Assembly (NCBI GenBank): GCA_026075535.2
Contig: AP026541.1
Location: forward strand, 10,602,001 to 10,666,000
DNA: 64,000 nt
Direction of reading: 5' to 3'
Origin: Tricholoma matsutake
Taxonomy: Eukaryota; Basidiomycota; Agaricomycetes; Agaricales; Tricholomataceae
Shown here: positions 23,101 to 33,593 of the stretch, in pieces
How positions within the stretch are numbered: the first letter of the stretch is position 1
Layout of the letters: each line of letters starts with the position of its first letter
Notes under the pieces: generated by a model
Database searches by the model: none
What the model saw: the letters and a program-made list of their open reading frames with translations, nothing else
What the model was told of the DNA's origin: nothing
Translations under genes and position numbers: made by a program

Positions 23101-24519
23101 ATGCACTGGTCATTAACAAGATGTCTTAGCTTGTCCAAAGGTAGTTCTTGCCCATCATGAGTTTTCTTAGCGAGAACTGTGGGCGCGACTGCCTAGACAT
23201 TATGAGGGTGGATTGGTTCGATGATCCCTGTGGCTAGCATTTCACTGACTTTACTATGTATGAATGCTTTTTGAGGAGTGTTTAAGGTGCATTGACCAAT
23301 TTTTGTGCGAAATGTTGCATTGGTTGGTATGTCTAGTTTGTGAATGGCTCCGGGTACCGTATTGACTTCACTGATTGCCAATGCAAAGCAATCCGCAAAC
23401 CTCTCCATGAGATCTAGGACATTACAACCCTGCTCAGGTGTTACATCAGAGCCTATTTGGATTTCAGCCAATATCTTAGCAACATGTTCTGGCTTGAATG
23501 GGTCTGTGTGATGAGTGAAGATGTGCTAGGCGAGACCTTGTTGATCATTAGCGGAGTGTCTGGTAAGGTGTTATCAATATCGCTGTTCATGCTATCAGCC
23601 TCGAGATTGATGAGGACTTCCCTCAAGGGGGGCTGTTCAATACCCCCCACTTCGATCACTTGTGGTTCCTTGTTATTGGCTTGTGGTAGCATTGATGGGA
23701 AACTGTCATCGACGACGCCAGCGGTGATAGTATCCTGTGAGCTACGCCTATTTGAAGGGTTCTCGAGTGCAGCCTCATGCATGTTTGTTTGCAGGGCTGA
23801 TTCTTGTATGTGTGTAATTGCTGCAGCAGACTCATGCTTGTCAAATGGAATCTCATACCATTTTTCCAGTGATGTAGGGACTTGCCTTGGGGGGGGAGTC
23901 ATTTCCAAAGAGCCCCCTGATAAATCCTCCCACTGCTTCACATCTAGCGTGAGGCTGATGCCTTGCTTATCTGCAGTATCAGAGAGTGTATCGTTAATCT
24001 GATTGTGCAGGTGGACAATGGTGCTTTGACTCATGTGATTTCCCCATTCATGCTGTGGAGTAGTAGTTGATGCATGAATGGATTTTCAGTTGTTCTCGTA
24101 CTCTTTTTGTGTGTCGCTGAATACAGGTCAATGACATTTTCATTTGCAGAGGGATCATCTACAGTGCTGACAGAAGTATCACTAGCGTGGTTCTGTTCTG
24201 TGGACACAGATGGATTATCCTGGGCCATCTGCTTGTCTGTTAAGCCAACGGCCCTTCCCCATTTCCCTGACTACTATAGAAGCATGGGGTCATGCCCAGC
24301 CATGTAGCTATGTCATCCGTTGTAGTCCCTACAATGTTAACTTGTGCTGTGAGGCGTCGGGTACCAGCATGACCCAAAATGTTACTGCAAATTAAGTGCC
24401 ACACTCTCTCACACACGTTCAACGGTTCTGCTGTCATACACTTCCTCCTGTCATGCCCCACTAATCCATGGTTATAACACTTGCCCAAACATGGTGGTGC
24501 TGTTCTGGGGGTTAAGGGA
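20110..24519 (-). pseudogene. Ty3-B: end of gag, RT, RNase H, integrase and C-terminal region
   Basis: In coding order: a zinc-knuckle-like CYNH..H..C region (about 24490-24450), with His at the usual second Cys; a Ser/Thr-rich region in two overlapping frames (24228-24031 and 24034-23453); RT (23471-22305); RNase H and a zinc-binding region (22109-21447); integrase (21284-20892) with Asp in GDYLSL, Asp in MTDSGTHF and Glu in VEGTNK; and a C-terminal LATMWSPPRRISD module (20558). The RT active site reads FINDGG where FVDDGG is expected: both changes fit CpG-to-CpA, and the first catalytic Asp is lost. Several stops and at least two frame changes separate the pieces. No protease motif was recognised. 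Confidence 0.85.
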
Positions 24520-24524
24520 AATCC

Positions 24525-25168
24525 TGTTAAGGGCGAAGCCTCAACCACTCAATCTAGTCGATGTCGTTTGATGAGGTGCTTCCTCAACGAGTCATTTGGC
24601 ACTAGTCTTACTCAGAGCGTCCGACGTAAGATGGGTAGTGCACTCTAGCAGGGCTTCTGCATAGAGTTGTTCAGGTTCACGCACTAAGGGGCTTCCTTAG
24701 TGGTTTCAAGTAAGTTCGCAAGTTGCAAGTTAAGGCTGTTAATTGCCTAGATCTAAACTAAGGACATCCCTACTACAAGTTGCAGTACTTATACTAGAAG
24801 GGAGGTCCTTATTGTCCAATCGGAAAGGTAGATGCATATCAAGTAATAATAGAAACAATAGGCCTCATGCCTAGCATGAGGCGTCCGATGTCAAGGATCC
24901 GATGTCGATCGTGAGAGTCCGACATCATGGACCTCATGTCAGGGGGCTGTCATATCACAGCATGTGTGGGAGTGGGTTCGGGTGCATGGAGTCACCATGC
25001 ATCAAGGGTGCCTTCCACGGGAAGGGGATCGAATGCATGGAGTCAGCATGCGTTGTGTGTGTGTCTGATGTCAAGGATATGCCCTAGGCATGAATCAAGG
25101 GGTGCCTCCTGTCTGGAGGGGATCGTCGGGTGCATCAGGTTCCATGAGTTACAAGGAAAATTGTAACA
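24525..25168 (-). repeat. Ty3-C 3' LTR
   Basis: A 644-bp LTR, TG..CA. It contains a GCCTCATGC..GCATGAGGC hairpin (near 24865) and several TCCGATGTC-like repeats. The adjacent reverse-strand GTGGGGGGGTAA (25169-25180) is the likely polypurine tract. Confidence 0.92.
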
Positions 25169-25201
25169 TTACCCCCCCACTATGGTTGAAAGTTCCACAC
25201 T

Positions 25202-25537
25202 TCAACCTAAATCCTCATCTCTCCTTCGTGGTCTGATTGGGCGTGGTCTGGTTATGTGGGTAGGTCGGGGTCGAGGGGTACGATGGAGGAATAATTCATG
25301 TCCGAACTCGGACCATGATCGGGTTCTTCTGGTTCGTGCTGCCCTAGGTAGCGGTGTCAAGGAGTCAGTAGTATCGTTGAAAGGGGGGCGTTGCAGGATG
25401 GCAAATTCAACGTCTGTAATTGGGGGTTCAGGTTCTGTTTGGAAGATGGCGTAGAGGCAGAATGCGAAGGTTAGGGCTGCCGCTGCAGCCAGGGTCATGC
25501 CAACGACGATGGCAAGGATCGTAATCCCTGTGAGCAT
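25202..25537 (-). CDS. Ty3-C ORF4: small protein with N-terminal hydrophobic segment
   Basis: An intact 111-residue frame, the last ORF of the chromovirus, 39 bp after ORF3 and just before the polypurine tract. Residues about 3-32 are strongly hydrophobic (Ile/Val/Ala-rich) and look like one transmembrane segment or signal anchor. The rest is hydrophilic, with a proline-rich middle (LQRPPF) and an Arg-rich tail ending RPRRRDEDLG. It has no stop, unlike its neighbours. It sits where env lies in retroviruses and errantiviruses, but nothing in it resembles a fusion glycoprotein (no Cys pattern and no second membrane segment). Membrane location is inferred from composition only; function unknown. 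Confidence 0.6.
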   Translation of the reverse strand: MLTGITILAIVVGMTLAAAAALTFAFCLYAIFQTEPEPPITDVEFAILQRPPFNDTTDSLTPLPRAARTRRTRSWSEFGHELFLHRTPRPRPTHITRPRPIRPRRRDEDLG

Positions 25538-25576
25538 GGGTCTGTCTTGTCATGCCATCGTCTTGAGCTCTGCCTT

Positions 25577-26350
25577 TTAAATCCTTCCATATGGCTCCCC
25601 TGTCATGTTTCCCATCGTGTCGTCATCAAAATCATTGTATCCAGAGTTAAAGAAGAGCCGCTGTCTGTGTTTGGCTTCTCTTTGATCGGTCTCTCGATCT
25701 TTCTGAGGTTTCTCCAGGCAGTTCATCCTATAGTGTCCGGGGCCTCGCTGTTTGCAATACTTGCAAATGTATCATTGGCAAATCAGGCCGAAGTGGCCTA
25801 TCTGTTGGCAGATGAAACATCTAGCATGTCTCATGTGTGGGGGAGACCAAGGTGGTTGGATGGTCCTTGGTTCAGGTTCGGGGGTGGTCAGATCAATTAT
25901 TTCGGGTGCCCTAGGCATGATCTTCGGGTTCTTCATAGAACGGGAGGAGCCTCCAGAGGGAGCTCGTCGTTCATCTCTGTCGCTCTGCTTGCTGAATGGT
26001 GAGAGCAAGGTCGGTGGTCGTCTGTGTCGACCTAAAGGGGTGTGAGGTCTCTCCTCAGCTGTTCTCGGTCTGTCTGACCATGGTGCAATCATTTCCTGGA
26101 TTGTTTGCTCGATCCCCAGGGCGTCTGCATCGTTCATTGCTTCTTCTAGATTTCGTTCCATCTGTTCAATAGTGCTTGCATAGTAGAAGCACATCCTGGC
26201 TAGATGGTATTTCAGTGGATCGTGGGCGAGGTGAACGCAAAGGGTGTCAGCATTCAATCAGTTTCATAGGTATTCTCGGGTAAATCGTTGTTCGGCAGGC
26301 ATATTGGGGAGTGTTGTTGTGGGAAGAGAGGGGGGTTTTTGGGTTTCCAT
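25577..26350 (-). pseudogene. Ty3-C ORF3: zinc-knuckle protein after pol, with stop/start overlap
   Basis: The start ATG (26350-26348) overlaps the pol stop as TGATG. The frame runs about 258 codons to TAA (25579-25577). Near the N-terminus two TGA codons (about 26268 and 26262) sit where Arg (CGA) is likely. A Glu-rich helix follows (residues about 45-85), then a basic proline-rich region, a PEIIDLTTPEPEP acidic stretch and two zinc knuckles: C-x2-C-x4-H-x4-C at about 25820-25780 and C-x2-C-x6-H-x4-C at about 25762-25715, separated by another TGA. It resembles a second Gag nucleocapsid, but in the 3' position. The role is unknown; RNA binding is inferred from the knuckles. Confidence 0.65.
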
Positions 26351-29300
26351 CAGAGGTGGTACCTCTTCTTATATGCCGTCAGGATCTCAGGGGCATTCTT
26401 TAGGTTCGATTCGGGTTCCCATGTGTTTTCGGATGTCAGGTAGTCAACCCATTTCACAAGGTAACGGCGTGTCTTGCCGTGCTTCTTGTGTGCAATGATC
26501 ACTTCCACCTCGTATTCGTTCTCTCCTTCCACGAGGTCGGGTGGTGGAGTCAGGAAGTTTTGCCCATGAGTGTCGTTCTCATGGTATTGCATGAGTAAAG
26601 CTGCATGGAATACCGGGTGGATCTTCCATCCTGGTGGCAGTTTCAATCGGTATGTCGTTCTCGACAAGGCATTTTCAATCATGAAGGGCCCTTCTCGTTT
26701 TGGTGCCAGTTTTCTCGTTGGGTAGCCAATCTTCAGGTTCTTGGAGTCAAGCCATACTTGTTCTCCAACCTTGAACAGTTCGTATCGCGCTTTCATTTGG
26801 GCAGCCATAGCCTGTCTGGCTAGTTCGTGTGCGGCAAGAGCTTCCCTTCTCGCAGAGAAGTTCTTGGATTCTCTGTTCGGCAGCCAGCACATTCATCTTT
26901 TCGTAAGGGGTGGGGATAGCGCATGGCTGATATCCCACCATCAAGTAAAATGGCGAATGTTTTACTGCAGAGTGCGTCTTCTGGTTATGTGTGAATTCTG
27001 CTGTTGGGAGATAACACTCCCAATCTTCGGGTTTGTTTGAACAGAACATGCGGAGGTAAACCTCTAGCTCTTGGTTTACTTGCTCCGTTTCTCCGTCGGT
27101 CTGGGGGTGATAGGCAGTGCTCATGGATAGCTTGATTCCAAGCAGTCGTCCAAGTTCTCGGAAGAGTTTGGACGCAAATCAAGGGTCTCTGTCTGAGATG
27201 ATTCTTCTGGGGAGTCCAAATCTGGTGTACACATGGCGCAGGTAAAGGTCTGCGGCGCCAAGTGCATCAATCGTCTTTGCGCAAGGGATAAAAATTACCC
27301 CCTTCGTAAGACCATGGTCTACCACGACCATGATTGAGTCAAATCCATTTATCACAGGCAAGTCTGTGATAAAATCTGTCGTTACCAGCTTGAATGGTCT
27401 GCTGGCGTCAGATGATATCGGTGTCGGCAGTGGGGTTGTCGGGTGTGTATTCACTTTCATTTGCTGGCACTTTGCGCAGCCTTCAACATACTTCTTGATG
27501 AAGTTGGCCATTCCTGGCCACCAGTAGTCTTGTCAGATCAGTTCAATCGTCTGCCATTGTCCAGGGTGCCCTGTCGTGATGCTATCATGACATTTCTGTA
27601 TGATCGCTCGGTGGAGGGTCTCGTCCTGTGGCATGTAGCATCTGTCTTTGAAAAAGAGCAGGCCGTCTTCGAATTTCCAGTCCTCCAATGCAGACTTGAT
27701 TGGGGGAGTTCCATTGTTTTTCAGGGCTCGTAAAGCATCATTTACGAGGTCATCCTTCATTATTGCTGAGACCAGGGCTCCCTGGAGCTCAGTGTCGATC
27801 GTTTTGATGAACAGTTTGTCAGCGAGGATGGTCTTGTCCTCGTTATCGGTGTCTTCTTTGGCTATGTGATCTGCTCTCCTCGATAGGGCGTCAGATTGTA
27901 CCATCTGTGATCCCGGTACATGTTGTAGCTTCAGGTCAAATTGTGACAGGTAGATGGCCCATCTAGCCTGTCGTCGGTTTAGTTTCTGTGGCTGACAGAA
28001 GTACATCAGGTTCTTGTGATCAGATAATACCGTCACAGGGAACAGCATCCCCTGTAGGTAGTGTCTCCATGTTTCTAGTGCTCGGATCACTCCCAATAGT
28101 TCTCGGTTGTATATCTCGTAATTTCTTTCTGCTTCATTGAAAGAATGCGAGATGTATCCGCATGGGTGCCAGTCTCCGTTGGCATCCTGTTGTCTGAGTA
28201 CTGCACCTGTCGCAAATTTTGAGGCATCAGATTCTACCACAAATGGTTTCGTTGTGTCTGGCATCAGCAGTACTGAGGTTTCATTGAATTTCCTTTTTAG
28301 CACATCGAATGACTGCTGGCAGTCGTTCATCCATTCGAATTTCTGGTTCTTCTTCATCAAGTCATTCAGCAGTCTGGCCAGATCCGCAAAGTGTCCGATG
28401 AATCGTCGATAGAAGTTTCCAAATCCTAGGAAGGATCTTATATCCTTCACTGTCCTTGGCGTGGGCCAGTCCTTGATCCCAGCCAGTTTTGTGTTGTCCA
28501 TTGCAAGTTCATTGGGTCTGATGATCATGCCCAAGAACTCGACTTCCTGTACATTGAATTTGCACTTCTCTATTTTCAGGTAGAGATCGCATTGTCGTAG
28601 TCGTTCGAGGACCCTTTCGGTCCTTATCCGGTGTTCCTCTTCCATCTTCGAGAAGATCAGGATGTCGTCCATATAGATGATGAGCCATCCTTCATCTAGC
28701 ATATCTTGGAAGAGATTGTTCATCATGGCCTGGAATGTTGCCGGTGAGTTGCACAGCCTAAAGAACATCACCATTGGCTCAAATAGCCCTCGGTTAGTCT
28801 TGAATGCTGCCTTCCACTTGTCTCCTTTCTTTATCCATACGTTATGATATCCCCATCAAATATCAAGTTTTGTGAAAAATCTCGCTCCCTTCAGCTTGTC
28901 CAAGAGGTCTCTGATCAGTGGCAGGGGGTAGTTGTTCCGGATCGTTCCTTCGTTCAGATAGCGATAGTCTTGGCAAGGTCGTAGAGCGTCGGAGTCCTTC
29001 TTCGACATGAAGAAGAATGGGGATGCCATGGGTGATTTCGACAGTCGGATGCATCCTTTCTCCAGGTTTTCATCTAGAAACTCATTGAGTTTCTCTTGTT
29101 CTAATGGGTAGACTTTGCAATCCTTCGGTACAAAGCCTTCCTTCAGGTCGATCGCATGATCCCATGGTCTTGATTCCGGGAATCATTCGGATGTGGCTTT
29201 CTCGAATACCTGTCTGTACTTCTGGTATTCCAGTGGCAGTAAATCGTCCAGGGTCTGTTGGCTAGTCTCCTTTCCCTCCTCTTGCTCGTGTGCTAGTCAT

Positions 29301-29789
29301 TGGGATATGGATGTCTTTGCTCTGATCCATATGTCCGAGTTGAGTAGGTACCGTGGGGAGCCCTTGCCTTTTGTGAGCCTGCTGATCATGTTTGTTTTTC
29401 GGATGTATCTGTGTGTCAGCTCTCAATGTTCCTCTGTCAGGGGCAGTTCTATGTCTGGTCCGAATAAACCAATGACCGGTTTGCCTCGCACGTATGCGAT
29501 CAGTATTGAGTCATCCTCAATCACATCTCGTTCGGGGGTCAGTTCTATCGCTCATATTTCCATGCCGGTGTCTGCCAGTAGTTCTTCATCGGGTACCTCT
29601 TCGATCTTTACCTGAGGGGGGGTCTCCCTGCACATAGGTATTTCAGTGTTGATGGTACCATGATCTGGAGTCCTATCATCATGGGTTGGGGTAGTCTGTT
29701 GCCAAGGGTAGTTTATCCTGTTTCATAGTGTCGTTTTCACGTTCTCTTTGCTGGTGCTTCCCTCCCCTGTGGAGGTTAGCAATTCCTTC

Positions 29790-30160
29790 ATCTTTTGCAC
29801 AATTTGTTGTGCCCTGTTGCATTCTTTGTTTTTGCCCTTTTCCAGTTGTTTCTTCTTCTGGTTTTCTCGGGTCTTGGCGACAGCACGTCGTGCCGCTTCA
29901 AGGCTTCTGGCTTGTTTAGGGGTGTTGCTGCTCCTGGTCTTTGCAACAGCTATCTGGGCAGAATTTAGTTCTTTGGCTTTCTTTTCAGAAAGCCTTTCCT
30001 TCGTCTTTGCCACGGCCAGTCATGCTCGGGCAAGGTTTCTCTCCTTCTCCTCGGAGAGTCTTTTTCTCGTTTTTGCCACAGCCAATCTGGCTTGGGCAAG
30101 GCTCTTCTCTTTCTCTTCGGAGAGCCTCTGTCTTGTCTTGGCTACGATGTGTCGAATTCG
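29790..30160 (-). repeat. 66-bp coding repeats in Ty3-C pol (22-residue units)
   Basis: Five units, each starting VAKTR or VAKTK and followed by charged residues of the type RLSEEKExxLAxARLA. The sequence should form a long, highly charged helix between protease and RT. I know of no standard Ty3 domain of this kind at this place. Confidence 0.75.
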
Positions 30161-30690
30161 TGCCATCCTGTCATCAGGCGCCTCCCTTCCGGCATTAATT
30201 TTCGGAAGGTTCAAGGTATTTGGGAGGGCCCGTTTGGCTCTTCTTGTCTTTTCCAGGATCTGCTGGATTTGAGCCCGTTGCTCTTCATCTCAGAACTCAA
30301 AGGTTTCCTTCTTCCAGTCGATGATCGGGTTTATCTCCCGCAGCCATGGCAGGCCCAGGATTACCGATTCTTTGCCTAGTCCGGCGACTAGGTATTCTAT
30401 TGGGTAGCTCCTTCCATTGATGTGGAGTCTTCCTTTCACGCATCTGGTGATCGTTCCCTGCTTGTTCAGGGTTCCGTCTACGTTCGTGGCCCGGATGGTG
30501 CGGCCTAATGGGTATGTTCTGATCCCTTCTCGTTTGACGAAGTTCGAGTCGATAAAGACTCCTCCTGCTCCAGAGTCGAGGAGTGCATTTGTTGCGACGT
30601 CTTTCCCATTGTCTGACTCAGCTACCCGAATAGACAGGCGCATAGATTGTCTATTCATGGTAGCTAAGAGTACAGATCCTATGGAGACTT

Positions 30691-30733
30691 CAGCGGTGAC
30701 TGGCGTCGTATCAGGCCGCTGTTCTAAAAACCC
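30691..30733 (-). promoter_or_regulatory. Predicted -1 ribosomal frameshift signal at the gag/pol junction
   Basis: The slippery heptamer G-GGT-TTT (30733-30727) is in the gag frame and is followed at once by the gag stop TAG (30726-30724). After a 5-base spacer, CAGCGG (30721-30716) can pair with CCGCTG (30696-30691) across a 19-base loop. Slipping back one base continues as GFLEQRP into the protease frame. The layout matches the X-XXY-YYZ plus downstream stem rule known from retroviruses and several LTR elements. Confidence 0.8.
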
Positions 30734-31269
30734 GATTCCTCCATGAGGTTAAGGGCTCGTTCCTTTTCTTCTTTGTCTAGTTCATCCAGCATCGTGCGGA
30801 TCTTCTGGTAGGTGTCCACCCCAGTCTTCTTCTGGGTGAAGTGGTTTCGGTAGGGAGGGGGCACTGACCCTGTCTGAGTGGGGTTCTTTCCATCCCTGTG
30901 GTCGGACGATCAGTGTCCTGGTTGGTGGCAGATGAAACACAATCTGTTCTGGAGGTGTTCCACGCGTTCTTGGTTCATCAGTCGGTTGATGTCAAGAGAG
31001 GGCTGTCCTTTCTTTGTTGTTTCATTTGTCTTTTGGTTCTGCCTGGTCTTTCCCAGGATTGCCATGGCCCATTTCCATTGGCCTTCATATTTTGAAGCTG
31101 CCTTTATCCAGCCTTCGAGAGTGTTGGGCACTGTCTCCATTGTGTGTACCCTCTTCAGTAACTCGGGATGCAGTCCATCCATGAAGTACTCAATCATGGC
31201 TGCATCTTCGGTGATTCCCGTCTTGTCTTTCAGGATGCGGAAGTCGCTGTGCTGGGGTCGAGTAACGGA
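30724..31269 (-). pseudogene. Ty3-C gag, N-terminally truncated
   Basis: The frame opens after a TAG at 31272-31270 and contains the Gag capsid-like segment IEYFMDGLHPELL and a WIKAASKYEGQW helix. The zinc knuckle CFICHQPGH is interrupted by TGA (30912-30910), probably a former CGA, and its last Cys position reads His. The frame ends with EESGF and TAG at the frameshift site. Normal chromoviral Gag is longer at its N-terminus, so about the first half is missing along with the leader. Confidence 0.82.
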
Positions 31270-31427
31270 CTAGTCTTCTGTTGTATCGGTACCAAGATGA
31301 ACCTGGCTGTGGTTCCGCTTCTCTTGGTGGTCAGTCTGGGGTTTGTCTAGACCCAGGTCGCTGTGGTGTGTATCAAGACGTATTGCCTACACCTAGGTAG
31401 GTGGGCTAGCAGATAGTTTAGATCTTA

Positions 31428-32160
31428 TGCTAAGGGTGAAGCCTCAACCACTCAATCTAGTCGATGTCATTCAATGAAATGCTTCCTCAACGAGTCATTC
31501 GGCACTAGTCTTACTCAGAGCGTCTGATGTAAGATGGGTAGTGCACTCTAGCAGGGCTTCTGCATAGAGTCGTTCAGGTTCATGCACTAAGGGGCTTCCT
31601 TAGTGGTTTCAAGTAAGTTCGCAAGTTGCAAGTTAAGGCTGTTAATTGCCTAGATCTAAACTAAGGACATCCCTACTACAAGTCGCAGTACTTATACTAG
31701 AAGGGAGGTCCTTATCGTCCAATCGGAAAGGTAGATGCATATCAAGTAATAATAGAAACAATAGGCCTCATGCCTTGCATGAGGCATCCGATGTCACAGA
31801 GTGCTGCGGCGCAGCATGTCAGGAAACAATAACAGATAAGCCTCATGCCTAGCATGAGGCGTCCGATGTCATGGATCCGATGTCAAGGATCCGATGTCGA
31901 TCATGAGAGTCTGACGTCATGGACCTCATGTCAGGGGGCTGTCGTATCACAGCATGTGTGGGAGTGGGTTCGGGTGCATGGAGTCACCATGCATCAAGGG
32001 TGCCTTCCACGGGAAGGGGATCGAATGCATGCAGTCGGCATGCGTCGTGTGTGTGTCTGATGTCAAGGATATGCCCTAGGCATGAATCAAGGGGTGCCTC
32101 CTGTCTGGAGGGGATTGTCGGGTGCATCAGGTTCCATGAGTTACAAGGAAAATTGTAACA
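31428..32160 (-). repeat. Ty3-C 5' LTR
   Basis: A 733-bp LTR, about 90 bp longer than its partner. The extra length is a duplicated GCCTCATGC/GCATGAGGC hairpin unit plus a TCCGATGTCA repeat (about 31765-31880). Confidence 0.92.
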
Positions 32161-32165
32161 AATCC

Positions 32166-33449
32166 TGTGTCCTCGGAGGCTCTCATGTTGTCTCCATACA
32201 GACGTCTCCATTGTCGGATCTGCTCAGTGTAGGTTTCAAAGCCTTGTTGCAAGTTGGGCTGCACGAGCCATGCTGCGATGCATTCCCTGACCTTCACCTT
32301 CTGTTCCTCAGTGGCTGGTGGGTGTGACTGGGATGGATGGTAAGGATTTGCTTGGTTGATGCCTGCAACAGTAGCGGTGTTCTGGCATGGAGCATATGTT
32401 TGTCACTGTGGAGGCTGTTGACTCATAATGGTTGTGCGAGCTAGTTGAGCACAGATGGCTGTGGTTGGTGAGGGAGGTCGGGTGGTGGTGGCTTGTTCAA
32501 TACAGGCAAGCCTTGCTTCCGTTGCTTGTTTCTCTGCAATGCACTCAGTGTGTTTCCTTACACCATCACAAATGTGACTTGGATCAACATCTTTGATGGC
32601 TTTGCAGAAGGCCATCCAATCGGTATGAGATTCGCCAACTTTGCTTTTCAGGATGTTGGGTAGGTTATCGTGAACTTGCCAGATGCTTGTTGTGGTCTTC
32701 TCAAATTTTGCATGCTTTGCTAGATCGAGTAGCTTGTCTGCAAAAATCTTGTGTGTTTCCACAGCAACCCCCAAGTGCATCTCTGTCTTATTCAGCTCCT
32801 CCATCCCCAATCTCATCTCCAATATCTCCCTCTCCAGTTCTGGCTTCGTCTTCTTTGCTGCCTCTGCTCCTGGAAACCTCGCAATGAAACTTGCCTCAAA
32901 CCCCTGCCATGACATCTCTTTCGAACCTTCATCTGTGTACCATTCCTCTGCTGGCAAGTTCGATGCAAGGTAGTCCACAAAGCATTCAATCTGCTCTTTA
33001 TCAGATGTGATGGATAAGTTTCACATCGTCCTTTGGAAGGTCTTCAGGAAGTCTTTGGGTTGGACGTTCCCATTGAGCTCTCTACCAAATGGCTCAATGT
33101 TCATTACATTCACCATATTAGGGGCTTTCTTCTGTGCTGGGGTTGCTGAAACTGGTTGAGGGGTTGTTACTCATGTGGGAGGTGGAGTGGTCGGAAAGGT
33201 TGGGGATTGCGCGGTGATATCCTGTGGAATGGGATGAGGAGTAGGTATTGGAAGGCTATTTACCGTAGATGAGGGGGTTGTTGAAATATCTGATTTGGTG
33301 TCCAGTAAGGATGAGGAATCTGATGAATGCATGGGAGCAGAAATGGATGTGTGGCATGCTGCAAAGCGGCCATTGACTCGTGGTTGATGCTGCCAATGAC
33401 CGCTAGTCATATTAAAGAGAAGAGAACGTGTAAAACGTGAGGATAGCAT
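32166..33449 (-). pseudogene. Ty3-B gag, 5' part
   Basis: The ATG at 33449 opens a Ser/Pro/Thr-rich leader, then a Gag core (32978-32403) with EEWYTDEGSKEMSW and FIARFPGAEAAKK, followed by long helices. In-frame TGA codons near 33171 and 32403 and one near 33020 interrupt it. The frame continues to EDTG at 32166, where Ty3-C split it, and resumes at 24519. A second Met (MTSGHW) 13 codons in is an alternative start. Confidence 0.82.
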
Positions 33450-33576
33450 GAGGTAGTTACTCGAAGCAGACAGGCACAGGTAATGAGAAACACAAGCTCA
33501 GGGCACAACTCCAGGACTCAAGCTCAAACTCAAAGATGACAGCAGGCAGAGGGAAGACAAGGCTGGGTACGAATCA

Positions 33577-33590
33577 CAGTCTCATCACCA
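33577..33590 (-). promoter_or_regulatory. Ty3-B primer-binding site (candidate)
   Basis: The element strand reads TGGTGATGAGACTG three bases after the 5' LTR. It begins with TGG, the complement of a tRNA CCA end. The matching tRNA was not identified. Confidence 0.5.
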
Positions 33591-33593
33591 AGA

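Larger units (their letters stand above)
26350..30733 (-). pseudogene. Ty3-C pol: protease, repeat region, RT, RNase H, integrase, chromodomain
   Basis: Read in the -1 frame relative to gag. Protease: LDSGAGG (about 30590). Then five 22-residue VAKTR repeats (about 30150-29800). [14 protein letters not shown] (about 29035) and an intact YMDD (about 28680). RNase H: about 28250-27880. Integrase: HH/CC finger with CAKC (about 27480), [15 protein letters not shown] and an HPQTDGETE motif carrying the catalytic Glu (about 27105). The C-terminus is a chromodomain (YLVKWVDYLTSENTWEP, about 26460), which in chromoviruses directs integration to marked heterochromatin. TGA codons near 30021, 28857, 27533 and 27181 fit decayed CGA. 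A frame change lies near 26880. Confidence 0.9.
24525..32160 (-). mobile_element. Ty3-C: Ty3 chromovirus inserted inside Ty3-B gag
   Basis: An element of about 7.6 kb with LTRs at 24525-25168 and 31428-32160 and a perfect 5-bp target duplication AATCC (24520-24524 and 32161-32165). Excision joins Ty3-B gag in frame (EDTG-FPLTPRT) just before its zinc finger. Coding order on the reverse strand: truncated gag, -1 frameshift, protease, 22-residue repeats, RT with YMDD, RNase H, integrase and chromodomain, then two extra ORFs before the polypurine tract. Only about 155 bp lie between the 5' LTR and the first gag codons, so the leader, the primer-binding site and the Gag N-terminus appear to be deleted. 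Confidence 0.94.

Noticed and set aside
25202..25537. Retroviral-type envelope protein
   Set aside because: Only 111 residues, one hydrophobic segment at the N-terminus, no cysteine or fusion-peptide pattern and no C-terminal anchor.
30020..30272. Phe/Leu/Ser-rich forward-strand frames at 29748-30272
   Set aside because: They are antisense shadows of the charged VAKTR repeat region of Ty3-C pol.
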